Positions 13,544 through 24,085 of a DNA stretch of 64,000 nucleotides are shown here, piece by piece. The stretch is taken from NCBI GenBank assembly GCA_039654915.1, contig CM077596.1:71735751-71799750 (forward strand), read 5' to 3'. Made by a program: the position numbers and the translations under genes. The DNA comes from Aquilaria yunnanensis. Lineage: Eukaryota > Streptophyta > Magnoliopsida > Malvales > Thymelaeaceae. The notes under the pieces are model-generated. The model had not been told where the DNA came from and ran no database searches. It saw only the letters and a list, made by a program, of their open reading frames with translations. Positions within the stretch are counted from its first letter, which is position 1, and the number at the start of each line of letters is the position of its first letter.

Positions 13544-14171
13544 CATAGTATTTATATATGCAAATGGACCCCTTTGCAAAATTTCTAAATCTACTACTTT
13601 AGTGACGGATGTATTTGGGGAAAAGTATTGTCCATGGATACCAATTTTTTTACAAAAATATGTACAAGAGGCTTATAAAATATTACTTGGACTCAACCTT
13701 TTATCTTTGATTGGACCCACTAATACTAAAATAATATAAAAGTTAGTAAAAGTTGGAGGAAGAAAGTAGTGGGTCATTTAATTTTTCAATCATTTTTTAA
13801 CAATTAAACATCTACAATTACTTCAATTTTCTCTTTCTTTCATTTCTCTCGTCATGTGGCCTTATTTTCATGGAAGAAGAGAAATAAAAATAATTTTAAA
13901 AACAAAACAAAACAAAACATGAAGCCCATTTAAAGTTAGAACTCTACACAACTAATTCCTTTTCCAATGGTCTTTCCTCTTTTAAAATAGGCATTGATTT
14001 TAACTGTATCTACATTAATTGTGGAGCGAGCACTTTCAGCAATGAAATTGATAAAAAGTAATTTAAAAAATAAAACGAGTGATCAATTTAAGCATGATTG
14101 TTTAGTATCATATATCGAGAATGACAGATTAAATCATATTAGTAATGAAACCATTATAAAATATTTTTAAA
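13544..14171. other. AT-rich target DNA upstream of element 1
   Basis: No gene seen. The pentamer ATATG at 14172-14176 is the left target duplication of the retrotransposon that follows. Confidence 0.5.
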
Positions 14172-14681
14172 ATATGTGTTGACACCCACTTTCGTTCGGG
14201 TGTTTTAAAATTTTGAAAAAAATTTTATTAAAAAAAATTAATTTAAAAAAGAAAATATATTACTATTATTATTAAAAAAAATTTAATTAGTTTAAAATAT
14301 ATTTTTGTTTTGTGAAAATTTGATTTAAAATGATATATGTGTGAATATGTGTATGTTTGAAATAAAATAAAATTTCATGAAAAAAATGACAAAAAATTAA
14401 AAGTTTGAGGTAAAAATGACAAAATTGAGAAGTTTCGAAAAAAATTGACAAATTCTAAAAGTTCCAGGAGCATTTGGTAGTTTGTCACATAAAATTTTGA
14501 GCCTGCCGACGTTTTTGGCTCAAATTGACAGAAAACGACAAAATTGTCAAAATCAGAAGCTTCAGGAACTTATCCTGAGGCTGAGAGACGTAAAGGACTA
14601 AAATTGTCATTTTACCAATTTAAGAGATAAGTTTGAAATTTTTTATTAATTTATCCATCAACAGTTCAGCTAAACTTCCTC

Positions 14682-14689
14682 TATAAATA
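14682..14689 (+). promoter_or_regulatory. TATA box of the 5' LTR promoter
   Basis: TATAAATA in the context CCTCTATAAATAGCCCC, a textbook plant TATA box. It is followed by a C-rich and then A-rich stretch in which transcription probably starts about 30 bp downstream. The same box is in the 3' LTR at 29834-29841. It should drive the genomic RNA. Confidence 0.75.
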
Positions 14690-15119
14690 GCCCCCCAAAT
14701 TTTGTGCTAAACACAGAGAAAAATAGAAAGAAAAGCTTAGAGCTCCGTTTTTAAAATAGAAAAAATTACAGCCTTAGTCCCTAGCTCTCCTTCCTTTCCT
14801 CAGAAAATCTCAAAACTTTTCATTTTGACGATTAAGCCATCTTCTTCACCCCCCGCGCGCCCTCTGTTTCCATTTCTCAGAATTCAGAATTTAAAATCAA
14901 GGGTACAACTCTCATTTAATCCTTCATCTTTTCAATTTCTTTCACTTTGGTCACTAACTTTGTATTTTATTCTTGCAGAATTAATTACTAACCCTTTTAA
15001 TTTTTACTTGTTTGTTTATTATTTGTTTATTACTAACCCCTTTTTTTATTGTTGTTATTAACTTACTAACAACTAACTTTTAATACTATTATTGTTACTA
15101 ACCTTTTAATTTTTGCATT

Positions 15120-15560
15120 ATTACTAACTTTTATAATTGTTGTTAACAATTAATTAACTTTTATTATTGTTGTTAATTAATTAATTTAATTAACTTGGCT
15201 AACTTTTATTATTGTTGTTAATTAATTAATTTAATTAACTTGGCTAGCTTTTTATTATTTTTGTTAATTAATTAATTTAATTAATTTGGCTAACTTTTTA
15301 TTTATTGTTGTTAATTAATTTAATTAATTTGGCTAACTTTTTATTTATTGTTGTTAATTAATTTGGCTAACTTTTTATTATTGTTGTTAATTAATTAATT
15401 TAATTAACTTGGCTAACTTTTTACTGTTGTTAATTAATTAATTTAATTAACTTGGCTAACTTTTTATTATTGTGGTTAATTAATTAATTTAATTAACTTG
15501 ACTAACTTTTTATTATTGTTGTTTAACAATTAATTTAATTAACTTTGCTAACATTTATTA
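15120..15560 (+). repeat. Tandem repeat inside the element 1 LTR
   Basis: Roughly nine imperfect units of 40-60 bp built on TTGTTGTTAATTAATTAATT and TTGGCTAACTTTTTATTA. The same array is in the 3' LTR at about 30280-30720. The repeated palindrome TTAATTAA makes the array self-complementary. Confidence 0.8.
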
Positions 15561-16355
15561 TTATTTTTAAAGTGGATGGCCAAAAAGCCCCACTTTATTA
15601 TTATTAATTTTTTTTCTTTATATAATTTTTTTATTTAATTCACCTTTACCCTTTACTAATTAATAAATAAATGAAAATTAAAAGAAGATTATTTTGTAAT
15701 TAATTATTAAGGCTAATAAAAATTATTTTTAAAAAAGCCAATTATTTTTATTTTTATATACATGTTTTTAATTCTTTAAAGATAACAAAAAGTTAAAATT
15801 AATTTTAATAGTTATTTTTATCCAGTAAAAATAATAAAAAAATAAAAATAAAACCTGTTTAAAAAAATACATGAAAATTAAGACTTTATATTTTACTGAT
15901 TTATTTAAAATATAACTTTTAAATCCACTAAACTAATAAATATTTTTCATTAAACAAGAAAACAAAAAAGAAAATTAAAACAAGATAAGAAAAAGATAAG
16001 AAAGATAAGAAAAAGATAATAAAGATAAGAAAGATAAGATAAGATAAGAAAGATAAGAAGGAAAAGAAAGAAAAGAAAGAAAAATATAGAAAATAAAAAT
16101 TTTTAGATTATTAATGAATCTAAAAATTCTATAACAAAAAGAATTACGAATTAGTAATTAAACTAATAATTAATTCCATAAAAATAAGAATTAAATAATT
16201 AACTATAAATTAAATCAACTTACATATCCGGATGATCCGTCAGGATCTGCGGTTTAAAAAAAAATATCACCCTTTTAATTAAATAAATTAAATAAAAAAA
16301 AAAGATAAAAATCCATATTTACAATATGGATTAAATTATTTAAAATTTCATCAAA

Positions 16356-16489
16356 TTCCGTGTCCGGGTGACTCGGCAGAGTCCATGGTTCGGAATTAAA
16401 ACTTCCGTGTCCGGGTGACTCGGCAGAGTCTATGGTTCGGAATTGAAACTTCCGTGTCCGGGTGACTCGGCAGAGTCCATGGTTCGGAA
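16356..16489 (+). repeat. Threefold LTR motif with GACTC/GAGTC dyad
   Basis: Three units, 47 bp apart, each containing CCGTGTCCGGGTGACTCGGC followed by AGAGTC and ATGGTTCGGAA. Each carries the short inverted repeat GACTC...GAGTC. The same motif occurs three times in the 3' LTR (31507-31640) and, inverted, twice in each LTR of element 2 (40495-40581, 52808-52894), although the upstream LTR sequences of the two elements are unrelated. That retention suggests a cis-acting role. Confidence 0.75.
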
Positions 16490-16787
16490 GTATCAAATTT
16501 TATACAAATTAATTACCAAAGACTTTTAAAAGTACAAATTAACTTAAAAATCCACATTTCGACTAATTCAGTTAAAATTTCTAAGTTAACTGAAAATTAT
16601 TTAAAAGCAAAGTAAAACAAAATTAAAATCAACTAAGGTGCCAATTTTGGGCGCTATAACAATATTGTTTTAGCGTAACCGTACTCCCGATCCCCGAACT
16701 CTCGCAGACCAATTTTAAGGTGACCAATCGACCTAAGAAAACTGATTGGTGGCGACTCCAGAAAACGGCCCGCACGTTGCCACAGCT

Positions 16788-16805
16788 TGGCGACTCCACT
16801 GGGGA
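16788..16805 (+). other. Primer binding site, probably tRNA-Arg
   Basis: TGGCGACTCCACTGGGGA lies three bases after the 5' LTR end (CCACA). It begins TGG, as expected for complementarity to a tRNA 3' CCA end, and resembles the tRNA-Arg-type PBS reported for Ogre elements. The identical sequence is in element 2 on the - strand. Confidence 0.75.
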
Positions 16806-17134
16806 CCCTAGTTAGTGAGTCGAGCCTAAAGTTGATTTGTTTTGATTTACTCTGCTTTACTATTATGTGGATTTATATATTATATTTACTTAAGTAAACA
16901 TGCATAATGCATTCACAAAATGAAGCTCTATACCCGAGCTTCCTTAAATCAAACACGATTCTTTCTAAGCGGAATTGGTGTTGTTGTCCTTGTGAGGCCA
17001 TGGTCTCCAAGCCTTCACCGGTTTCAAAGTAGCAAAGTAGTGTATTGCCTTCTGAGACGGTTAGTCTCTGCATGGGCCCACGAAAAGCTACGACTCGAAT
17101 TAATCCATTCCTTACATTAACCCTAGAGGGTAAG

Positions 17135-17170
17135 GAATCGGGCCGTCACTATAATTTAGTGACGGGATTC
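17135..17170 (+). promoter_or_regulatory. Stem-loop in the retrotransposon RNA leader
   Basis: The arms CCGTCACTA and TAGTGACGG enclose a 5-base loop, with outer arms GAATC/GATTC extending the stem. It sits about 350 bases after the PBS in the untranslated leader. Element 2 keeps it at 52154-52189 with one arm base changed. A packaging or dimerisation role is possible from its position but is inference. Confidence 0.55.
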
Positions 17171-17529
17171 GGGAACTATCCCTTGCCTTTTTGATAAGCC
17201 ACCTTATGCATATAGAACTCCCCACTTAACCATAGAACTAACCATAGTATTCCTCCCATTTACCAACGCCATAAGCATATCCTTGTTATACTGTGTTGTT
17301 GCTCTACACTTTTATTTTCGTATTTATGGTTTTAACTCATTTTTCCATAATAGTTCATGAGTTGTTAATTGCTATTTAAGTTATTAATAAACTTATCTTT
17401 CTTTTGTTATACTTCTGTTTTGTGCAAATATTCTTCATGCATCAAAACCACGCATCAAACTATGCTAACTTTTTGGTCTTTTTAATAACAACTAAAAGTC
17501 TTGAAGTTCCATGATATTGGATAAGCAAA

Positions 17530-17830
17530 CTCACTCATTGCATGCATTCCATTACATTAATCACGTGCATATAAAGTCTGATAAAAATAATCTCATTGCA
17601 TGCATTTCATTACATCAATCACACGCATATAAAATCTGATAAAAACATAATCTCATTGCATACATCCATTACATTAATCACGTGCATATAAAGTCTGATA
17701 AAAACATAATCTCGTTGCATACATCCATTACATCAATCACGTGTATACAAAGTCTGATAAAAACATAATCTCATTTTTCCTACATGCATCCATTGCATCA
17801 ATCACATACACATAGGATCTAATAAAATAT
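17530..17830 (+). repeat. Leader minisatellite, five units of about 60 bp
   Basis: Units carry CATTGCATGCAT, CATTACATTAATCAC and CATATAAAGTCTGATAAAA. Element 2 keeps only about one unit at the equivalent place (about 51745-51800), so copy number has changed between the two elements. It lies just before the gag start. Confidence 0.8.
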
Positions 17831-17897
17831 ACCTTACTTTTAAAAGGATAAAATTGGACCTCGACACCGATATTCAATTCGGCTCCAAATAAGATTA

Positions 17898-20048
17898 ATG
17901 GCAGAACAAATCGAAGGACGTCTCATAAAGATAGAGTCCAAGATAGAAAGTATGGCCGAACAAATGAGACAATTGATCGAGCTAATCAAGGCGAAAGCAA
18001 TTCAAGAAGCACAAGTTCAGCCACCCATGACAGAAAGAGAAATGGTCACTTTGTTTGTCCAGACACTGAAGTACCTATATTATGACGAACTCATTGGCAA
18101 TTCGGCAACTAATTTTTCTAACATTGTCATGTCTGGAGAAAGAATCGAGCATGAGATTAGGACTGGGAATATTGCTGAATCCTTTAATAATCCTATGAAA
18201 AGAGGAGGACCATCCAGAAGAAAAGATGACGAAGTACAACAAATAGGACGCGGAAGAAGGATTCCCCTCGTGGATACGGTGGCTATCGGACCTCGCCTAT
18301 CCTATTTTGCCAATGGGCCCGATAATTACCTTCCAAATAGGCCCAATGATTATCCTCTGAATAGGCCCAATAATTATCCTTCCAATAGGCCCAACAATTA
18401 TCCTTTTAACAGACCTAATCAGTCATGGCCACCTGCTCCTACTCCTCCAGTACCTGCACCAAGACCAAGAGAAGTTTTCACACCAATTTCCATGACTTAT
18501 ACTGAGTTATACCCAAAACTCATCGAAAGACAATTTATCCGTCCAATTCCTACAAAGCCATTCAAACCCCCATATCCAAGGTGGTATGACCCTAACATTA
18601 CCTGCCCATATCATGATGGCGTTCCAGGCCATGGCTTGGAAAACTGCATGGCATTGAAGCGTATAGTTCAACAATTAATCGAGTCAAAGTGGTTGGACTT
18701 TTCCGATGAACCAAACGTCACTCACAATCCATTGCCGCCTCATCAAGCAAAACCAGTCAATATGATAGAAGAACACCAGCCGATAAAGAAGTCAGTCAAC
18801 GATATCATAACCCCTCTTAAGCATGTATATTCATGCCTTCTAAAAGAAGGGGTTATCATCCGGAAGTCTTCTTTTAAACATGAAGAAGTCAAAGATGAGG
18901 ACTGGTGTGACTTTCATGACAGTAAAAGTCATTCTATCCAAGAATGCTCAGAATTCCGTGAAAGTCTACAAAGGCTCATGGACTCATCCCAACTCATCAT
19001 TTCTACGTCGGATAAAGATGATGATGTAAATGTGATCACTAAAAAACGGGAAGTCAATGCTACGCCAAAACCACTAGTTATACCAATTTCAAAATCTATT
19101 GTCAAGCCTTTAAGAACTCGAGTCCCGAGGTCATTCCTCTACAAATCAGACAAGGCTGTTCCATGGAGCCATGATTACACTTCCAACATCACATCAACTC
19201 CGTTAGAAGTTAGGAGTATGACTAGAAGTGGTCCATGTTACTCTCCAGAACAAATGTACAAGCTTCGACAAGATAAGAACGTCACAGACCCAACAAGTGA
19301 GCCTCTAGATACAGATACATCTAAAGAGCAAAAGATGTCTCAAGAGGTGACAGATGAACAAACTACTGAGTTCCTCAAACTCATGAAGCAAAGTGAGTAC
19401 AGTGCCGTGGAGCAGTTAAACCACCTGCCAACAAAGATCTCCATACTTTCACTACTCATAAGCTCTGATGCTCATCGAGAAACCCTCCTCAAAGTCTTGA
19501 ATAAGGCCTATGTTGAGCCAGATATTTCAGTGAATAATTTTGACCACCTCGTCAACAACATCACCGCACAGAATCTCATCACATTCACTGACGATGAGAT
19601 ACCAGCAGAAGGAAGGGGTCACTCTAAGGCTCTATATATTTCGGTTAAATACAAAGATCGAACTATGACTAGAGTTATTGTTAATAATGGGTCAGCTCTA
19701 AACATAATGCCAATTGAGACCTTACACAAGTTTGGTATAGACTCATCATACCTCAACTACAGTCATATCACTATTCAAGCATTTGACGGGACGAATAGAA
19801 ATGTCGTCGGAAAAATAGAGCTGCCAATAGAGATCGGCCCTTGTGTCTTTCATATCACATTCCAAGTTATGGACATTAATCCTTCTTATACTTGTCTGTT
19901 GGGAAGACCATGGATTCATATGGCCGGAGCAATTCCCTCCTCATTACACCAAAAAATGAAATTCATTTTTGAAGGAAAGTTAATCACAGTCTTTGCTGAA
20001 GAAGGCATTCTGCTATCATCTATATCAATAGTAGCAAAGGCCAAGTGA
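17898..20048 (+). CDS. Gag-protease polyprotein of a Tat/Ogre-like retrotransposon, probably defective
   Basis: A single 716-codon frame. Residues 1-40 are a predicted coiled coil (IEGRLIKIESKIESMAEQ). Residues about 40-95 match the end of the plant retrotransposon gag domain, but most of that domain, normally lying between coiled coil and this part, is absent. Residues about 143-172 are NRPNNYP-type repeats. Two zinc knuckles follow: C236-x2-H239-x5-H245-x4-C250 and C337-x2-H340-x4-H345-x4-C350. The C-terminal part from about 575 is an aspartic protease: at residues 596-599 the catalytic signature reads N-N-G-S where the family has Asp first, which one G-to-A change would explain. LLGRPWIH near 675 is the second conserved protease block. 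The frame ends without RT. I infer a structural protein of reduced or no function whose maturation needs a partner element. Confidence 0.85.
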   Translation: MAEQIEGRLIKIESKIESMAEQMRQLIELIKAKAIQEAQVQPPMTEREMVTLFVQTLKYLYYDELIGNSATNFSNIVMSGERIEHEIRTGNIAESFNNPMKRGGPSRRKDDEVQQIGRGRRIPLVDTVAIGPRLSYFANGPDNYLPNRPNDYPLNRPNNYPSNRPNNYPFNRPNQSWPPAPTPPVPAPRPREVFTPISMTYTELYPKLIERQFIRPIPTKPFKPPYPRWYDPNITCPYHDGVPGHGLENCMALKRIVQQLIESKWLDFSDEPNVTHNPLPPHQAKPVNMIEEHQPIKKSVNDIITPLKHVYSCLLKEGVIIRKSSFKHEEVKDEDWCDFHDSKSHSIQECSEFRESLQRLMDSSQLIISTSDKDDDVNVITKKREVNATPKPLVIPISKSIVKPLRTRVPRSFLYKSDKAVPWSHDYTSNITSTPLEVRSMTRSGPCYSPEQMYKLRQDKNVTDPTSEPLDTDTSKEQKMSQEVTDEQTTEFLKLMKQSEYSAVEQLNHLPTKISILSLLISSDAHRETLLKVLNKAYVEPDISVNNFDHLVNNITAQNLITFTDDEIPAEGRGHSKALYISVKYKDRTMTRVIVNNGSALNIMPIETLHKFGIDSSYLNYSHITIQAFDGTNRNVVGKIELPIEIGPCVFHITFQVMDINPSYTCLLGRPWIHMAGAIPSSLHQKMKFIFEGKLITVFAEEGILLSSISIVAKAK

Positions 20049-22750
20049 CCTTCTCTTCCAAGTTGGTGTGACCCAAATCCCAAATGTAACTGAAAAGTCT
20101 GTGGTGCTGAAACTCAAGGTCCAACAGTTGGTCGAGTCTAAGTTGCTAGGCCATGATGTGATTGATAATTGAAAGTGAAGATTTTGAGCTGGAATTACAT
20201 TGATTTTGGAAGGGCTCCAAGTCAGATCTGACCTAACAGTCCGCATACATTTTCGAATGACAGGGAATCCTTTGAATAAACTTGTATCTTTGAAAGCTTG
20301 CAAAAGTAATCTAATAGTAAAAATCTCCTAGATTTAGTCCAGAATCTAGGGTGTAGTCTTTGTTAGATGGACACCTGGTATTCTTTCTGGTACAACAAAA
20401 AGATGTAATGCGTGCATTCTACTACTTTCCATTTTTTACACTCTTTGCCATTATACTATCTATTATTGCCATCACACTTTACTTTTTGACAACTGGTAAT
20501 TCTTTTTGTTCTCTAACAAAAAGATGTTACGTGTACATTATACCACTTTTTAATTCCATTATTACATCTACATATTGTACCAATTTTTACCAAAAATTCA
20601 ATTATTACACCTACACATTCTATCACTTCTTACCAAAAATTCTGTTTTTACATCCATCTCTCACTCCTTTCCATTATACTATCCATTATTGCTATCATAC
20701 TTTGCTTTCTAAATGATACTACTCGTGGGTGAAAATAAAAAGTTAAGAAAAATTTGATAGTAATGATCTTGAAAGTGCTGCCAAATCTAGTAAGAAGGAT
20801 TTCATATGTTGCACCTCAACCCTCAAAAAGAATTCACAGTGGTTATCAACATCCTTGCAAGGAGTCCGGGATTAACTTCCAAAGAAGTTAGCTCTCATAT
20901 TAAATGACTTCAGTGGCCTCCCAATTCTCACAAATGCTCAATACAAAAAAAAATTCTCAGTTTTCCACAACACAAATTCCAACAAAGGAAAGAAGTTCCT
21001 CCCTTCCATCAAAAAGCCAACAAGGGAAAATTCAAAACCAAAAAAAGTGAGACTGAGAGCAAACACAAGCAAGTAAGGCCACTTGAATCATCTCATTTCA
21101 AGAAGGCTATGATCTCGGTTCTCTGTAACAAAAACTCCGAAAAGGAAAAAGTTCATCCCTTCCACCAAAAAGCCAACAAGGGAAAATTCAAAACCAAAAA
21201 GAACTGAGAACAAGCACGAGCAAGCAAGGCCACTTGAGTCATCTCACTTCAAGAGAGTTATCAAGTATGTTATCACCATAGCTCACACAAAAAAACAAAA
21301 AAACAAAAAAAAAAAAAAGAGGAAAAAGGGCTCAAACTAGAAAAAAAAAAAAAGAAAGAAAAAAAGTGAGCTATGGATTCTAGACTGAAAACCTGCAAAG
21401 GCGGTTTAGAACACAAAAGCAACCCTCAAACCAAGCATGCATAAAGATCACAATAGTTGGGGGGCAACAGATGAGGTCTAACTTTCTGGAAAGAGTGGCA
21501 AGTTTGAGGTCATCACTATTGAGTTTTTCACCATAATTAAATTTGCTCACGAGTAGTATTAAAAGACCCTTCTTTCACACCACTCAAACTTAACTTTATT
21601 CAGACCTAATATTTACCTCTTAATATCATTCTCATTCAGCTAAAAGACTGCCACAAAAAAAAAACATTCAAACTTAACTTTCCTCACACCTAACATTTAC
21701 CTCTCGATATCATCCTCATTCAGTTAAAAGGCTATTATTGTGAATCATGTTTCTACCTTATTGCCTTGCACAGTTTATGTCTTCGAGTTGGAAATGGAAG
21801 AATGGCAGGACATTTTAATTGAAAACAAAGACCGTAAATTACTTTGTCAAGCTTTGAAAATTGATGAAAGTTTTTCTTTAAGGCCAAACCATTATTCATT
21901 AATGTATGTAGACTTAAAAGTAAGGAGATAGCTTGAGTCTTTCTTTAATAAGATGTGGTTCTTGTAAGAGAAATTTACGATCAAGTGCCATCACAAAGGT
22001 CTAGAAATCCTCAACCTTCTGTTAAATCAAAGGCGAGATGATATCTCTTTCCATATAAACACCATAATCAAGGGGGCAAAGTAGTCTCTACTAAGCGCAA
22101 GAAAAGTACTGCCAAGAAAGAAGCTCAATAGACAAGGGGGCAAGTCTTATGGATCAGAACCTGAGTCTAAGGAAGAGCAATCATTCGGACTGTAACATGG
22201 GGGTAAACAAGTGTCGGCACGGCCAGAAGAAAATGGGCAAAGCAGACATTGAAAGTAAAGCCTTTGATGGTATCAAATCCATGACAATGGATGAGTACCC
22301 GAAAGAGATATAAATTATGAGGCGGGCCAACTTTAAAGAAATTGAGGCCAAAATTCAAGAACAAGTCAAAGAAAGGGGATTTTGAAAAGAGTTGGGCTTT
22401 TGAGGCAGTGAACAAAAGCTGGAAAGCATAAAGAGATTCAATGATAGTCCAAGAAGGCAATTATAAAGAGGATCCAGTAAAACAAAGATATGAAGAACTA
22501 GATCAATAAAAAAAAAATAAATATAAATAAAAATAAAAATAAAAAAAAAAAGAACCATCAATTACACATGCTTTGCATTCATGCATTTCACATCATGCAT
22601 GCATGATTTTTACATGATAGGAATCAAATGGGAAACACATCCACCGCACCGTTACAGCAGTATAAGCTGAGATCTCAATAATATCAGCTCTTACCAATCT
22701 ATCACTGGATACACAGCTAATATGCGGGACCAACCCGCATCAGGAATTCA
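20049..22750 (+). other. Non-coding stretch between gag-protease and cargo genes
   Basis: This is where pol would be expected. No reverse transcriptase, RNase H or integrase motif is visible in any frame. It holds AT-rich repeated phrases (20390-20720, units around ATTCTACCACTTTTTACCAA), a duplicated block of about 125 bp (about 20980-21100 and 21130-21270, containing AAGCCAACAAGGGAAAATTC), A-rich tracts (21290-21360), and short conserved relic frames. The whole stretch is recognisable in element 2. Confidence 0.6.
21740..21931 (+). other. Short frame conserved in both elements (63 codons), unrecognised
   Basis: The frame begins MNHVSTLLPCTVYVFELEME and ends shortly after YVDLKVRR. Element 2 encodes a close version at 49690-49493 (-), where the last codons differ by a frameshift. 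It is too short and isolated to call a gene; it may be a relic of a longer frame lost from the pol region. Confidence 0.3.
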
Positions 22751-23095
22751 AGGATAAGGTAGCCAATATGTCAAAAGCCTGGCAATTGATTCAATAATCG
22801 AGACTACACCTGGAAGGACAGGATTGACATCAGCTAGTAGTATCCAAAATAAGAGATAGCTATAGCCAAGGATAAGGCAGATATCAAAAAGGATAAAGTA
22901 GACAATATTGTCAAAAGCTTGGCAATTGATTCAATAATCGAGGCTACACCTGGAAGGACAGGATTGATGTCAGCTTAGCAGCATCCAAGATAAGAGATAG
23001 CTATGGTCAAAGATAAGGCAGACATCAAGAAATATTGTCGTTGAAACTTTGTCAAAAGCGGACAATGGATTCAATAATCGAGGACTGGATCAATG
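22751..23095 (+). repeat. Three imperfect 120-140 bp tandem repeats before the cargo genes
   Basis: Each unit contains GATAAGGCAG-type, GTCAAAAGC, GATTCAATAATCGAG and ACACCTGGAAGGACAGGATT blocks; the third unit is degraded. The equivalent array in element 2 lies at about 48360-48730. It directly precedes the first Cys-cluster gene. Confidence 0.75.
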
Positions 23096-23247
23096 GATAA
23101 AAAAAAAAATATCTATCAAAATGAAGTAGGATCTACTTTTCCGGTTAAACGGCGGATACGGTACTCCGTGACTCTCAAGTCGGTTCTCTCAGTTGCCCAT
23201 AATAACTGATTCCTTCACCCCTTCTTTCTTTTACTTCCTCCTAGAGA

Positions 23248-23796
23248 ATGGATCCTACTTTTTCCGCCTTGCGAAAATATTTCCCTTCTCTCCCAATGAA
23301 CATCCTCAAAAAGATCTACCAAGTTCGCTGTGAACGATTAAGAGTTCTGATGCACAAAGGAATCCCTGAAGATGTGCGGTGGTTAATCGAAGCCAAGGTT
23401 CGTCTAGCAGGTGAAATCCCAGAGGCATTTGTGTCTCACATGCCTGGTATAGGCAAAAGCTCTTATGCCAAAAATCGAAGAGCGAAAAGGTTACAAGTCT
23501 GCCATAAATGTGGACGGTGGACTTGTAATACTAAATGTCGATCTTTAGGGATGATCTCTGATAATCGAGAAGATAAAATACGATTCATTAAGAATGGCCT
23601 GAGTAAAGACTCGTTGGATGATATCCAATTGACTCTTGAGACGCATTCTTGTGGATCTGTGCAACGTGAACTACTTGGTTTGTGGAGCATTTTTCATGAA
23701 GAACGAAACCGTTACAGTCCCGGGAATCTGACTGTAAATGACCCTGTTTGCCAGCTTGTAAGAAAACTGGATGGGAAGCAAATCCTCGACTCATAG
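23248..23796 (+). CDS. Cargo gene A: 182-residue basic Cys-cluster protein (virus NABP-like layout)
   Basis: An intact, intronless frame. The N-terminal half (1-60) is amphipathic helix-like, beginning LRKYFPSLPMNILKKIYQ. Residues 69-83 form a basic patch (GKSSYAKNRRAKRLQ) immediately before C85-x2-C88-x4-C93-x3-C97, a likely zinc site. Residues 100-182 include RFIKNGL, HSCG and NDPVCQLVRKLD blocks conserved in all copies. The order hydrophobic N-terminus, S-x-Y-A-x-x-RRA basic motif, Cys cluster, then an I-x-x-NR...FI-x-x-G segment resembles cysteine-rich nucleic-acid-binding proteins of carla- and viti-type plant viruses, several of which are silencing suppressors. That is motif resemblance, not a database result. 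It shares its promoter region and length with genes B and C but lacks a clear TATA box. A nucleic-acid-binding role is inferred. Confidence 0.7.
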   Translation: MDPTFSALRKYFPSLPMNILKKIYQVRCERLRVLMHKGIPEDVRWLIEAKVRLAGEIPEAFVSHMPGIGKSSYAKNRRAKRLQVCHKCGRWTCNTKCRSLGMISDNREDKIRFIKNGLSKDSLDDIQLTLETHSCGSVQRELLGLWSIFHEERNRYSPGNLTVNDPVCQLVRKLDGKQILDS

Positions 23797-23958
23797 AAGC
23801 CGTTAATGCCGTTACTGGACGAAAAACCAGTGGAAGATATGAGCCACAGTCACAATTACTGTACATACAGTTTGTTATATTTGGAAAAGTTTGCATTTTC
23901 TTTTGACAGATGTACACGCTCCCCTAAGTGTAATCGACACGTTATCCCTTTTCATCAC

Positions 23959-23965
23959 TATAAAT
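23959..23965 (+). promoter_or_regulatory. TATA box of cargo gene B
   Basis: TATAAAT in the context CCCTTTTCATCACTATAAAT, about 120 bp before the ATG. The same preceding block (TTATC, CTTTTCATC) occurs before gene C and, modified, before the LOG gene. Element 2 keeps the box before its B-like copy. Confidence 0.65.
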
Positions 23966-24085
23966 GCGTGTTCTTCCTTCTGATTAAGCAGCGGATAAGA
24001 TACCCCGTGACTTCTAAATTCAGTTATTCCAGTCTCCTACAATAACTGATTCATTTCCCTCTTCTCTCAAATTCTTCTCTCATCA

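Larger units (their letters stand above)
14177..16784 (+). repeat. 5' LTR of element 1
   Basis: Starts TGTTGACACCC and ends GTTGCCACA, next to the PBS. It contains a strong TATA box, a TAATTAATTT-type tandem array, and a threefold 47-bp motif array near its 3' end. Two of the visible differences from the 3' LTR lie within its first 20 bases. A 78-codon frame at 14825-15061 is repeated in the 3' LTR but has no protein character. Confidence 0.93.

Noticed and set aside
14825..15061. 78-residue frame in both LTRs of element 1
   Set aside because: LTR sequence downstream of the TATA box with no protein features; duplicated only because LTRs are.
22167..22561. Reverse frames rich in Phe/Leu near 22167-22561
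   Set aside because: They arise opposite A-rich repeats. Part of the frame recurs in element 2 only because the DNA is homologous, and no motif or start context supports it.
20049..23240. Hidden reverse transcriptase or integrase
   Set aside because: I looked for RT, RNase H and integrase signatures in all frames of both elements and found none; the short frames carry other, unrecognised sequence.
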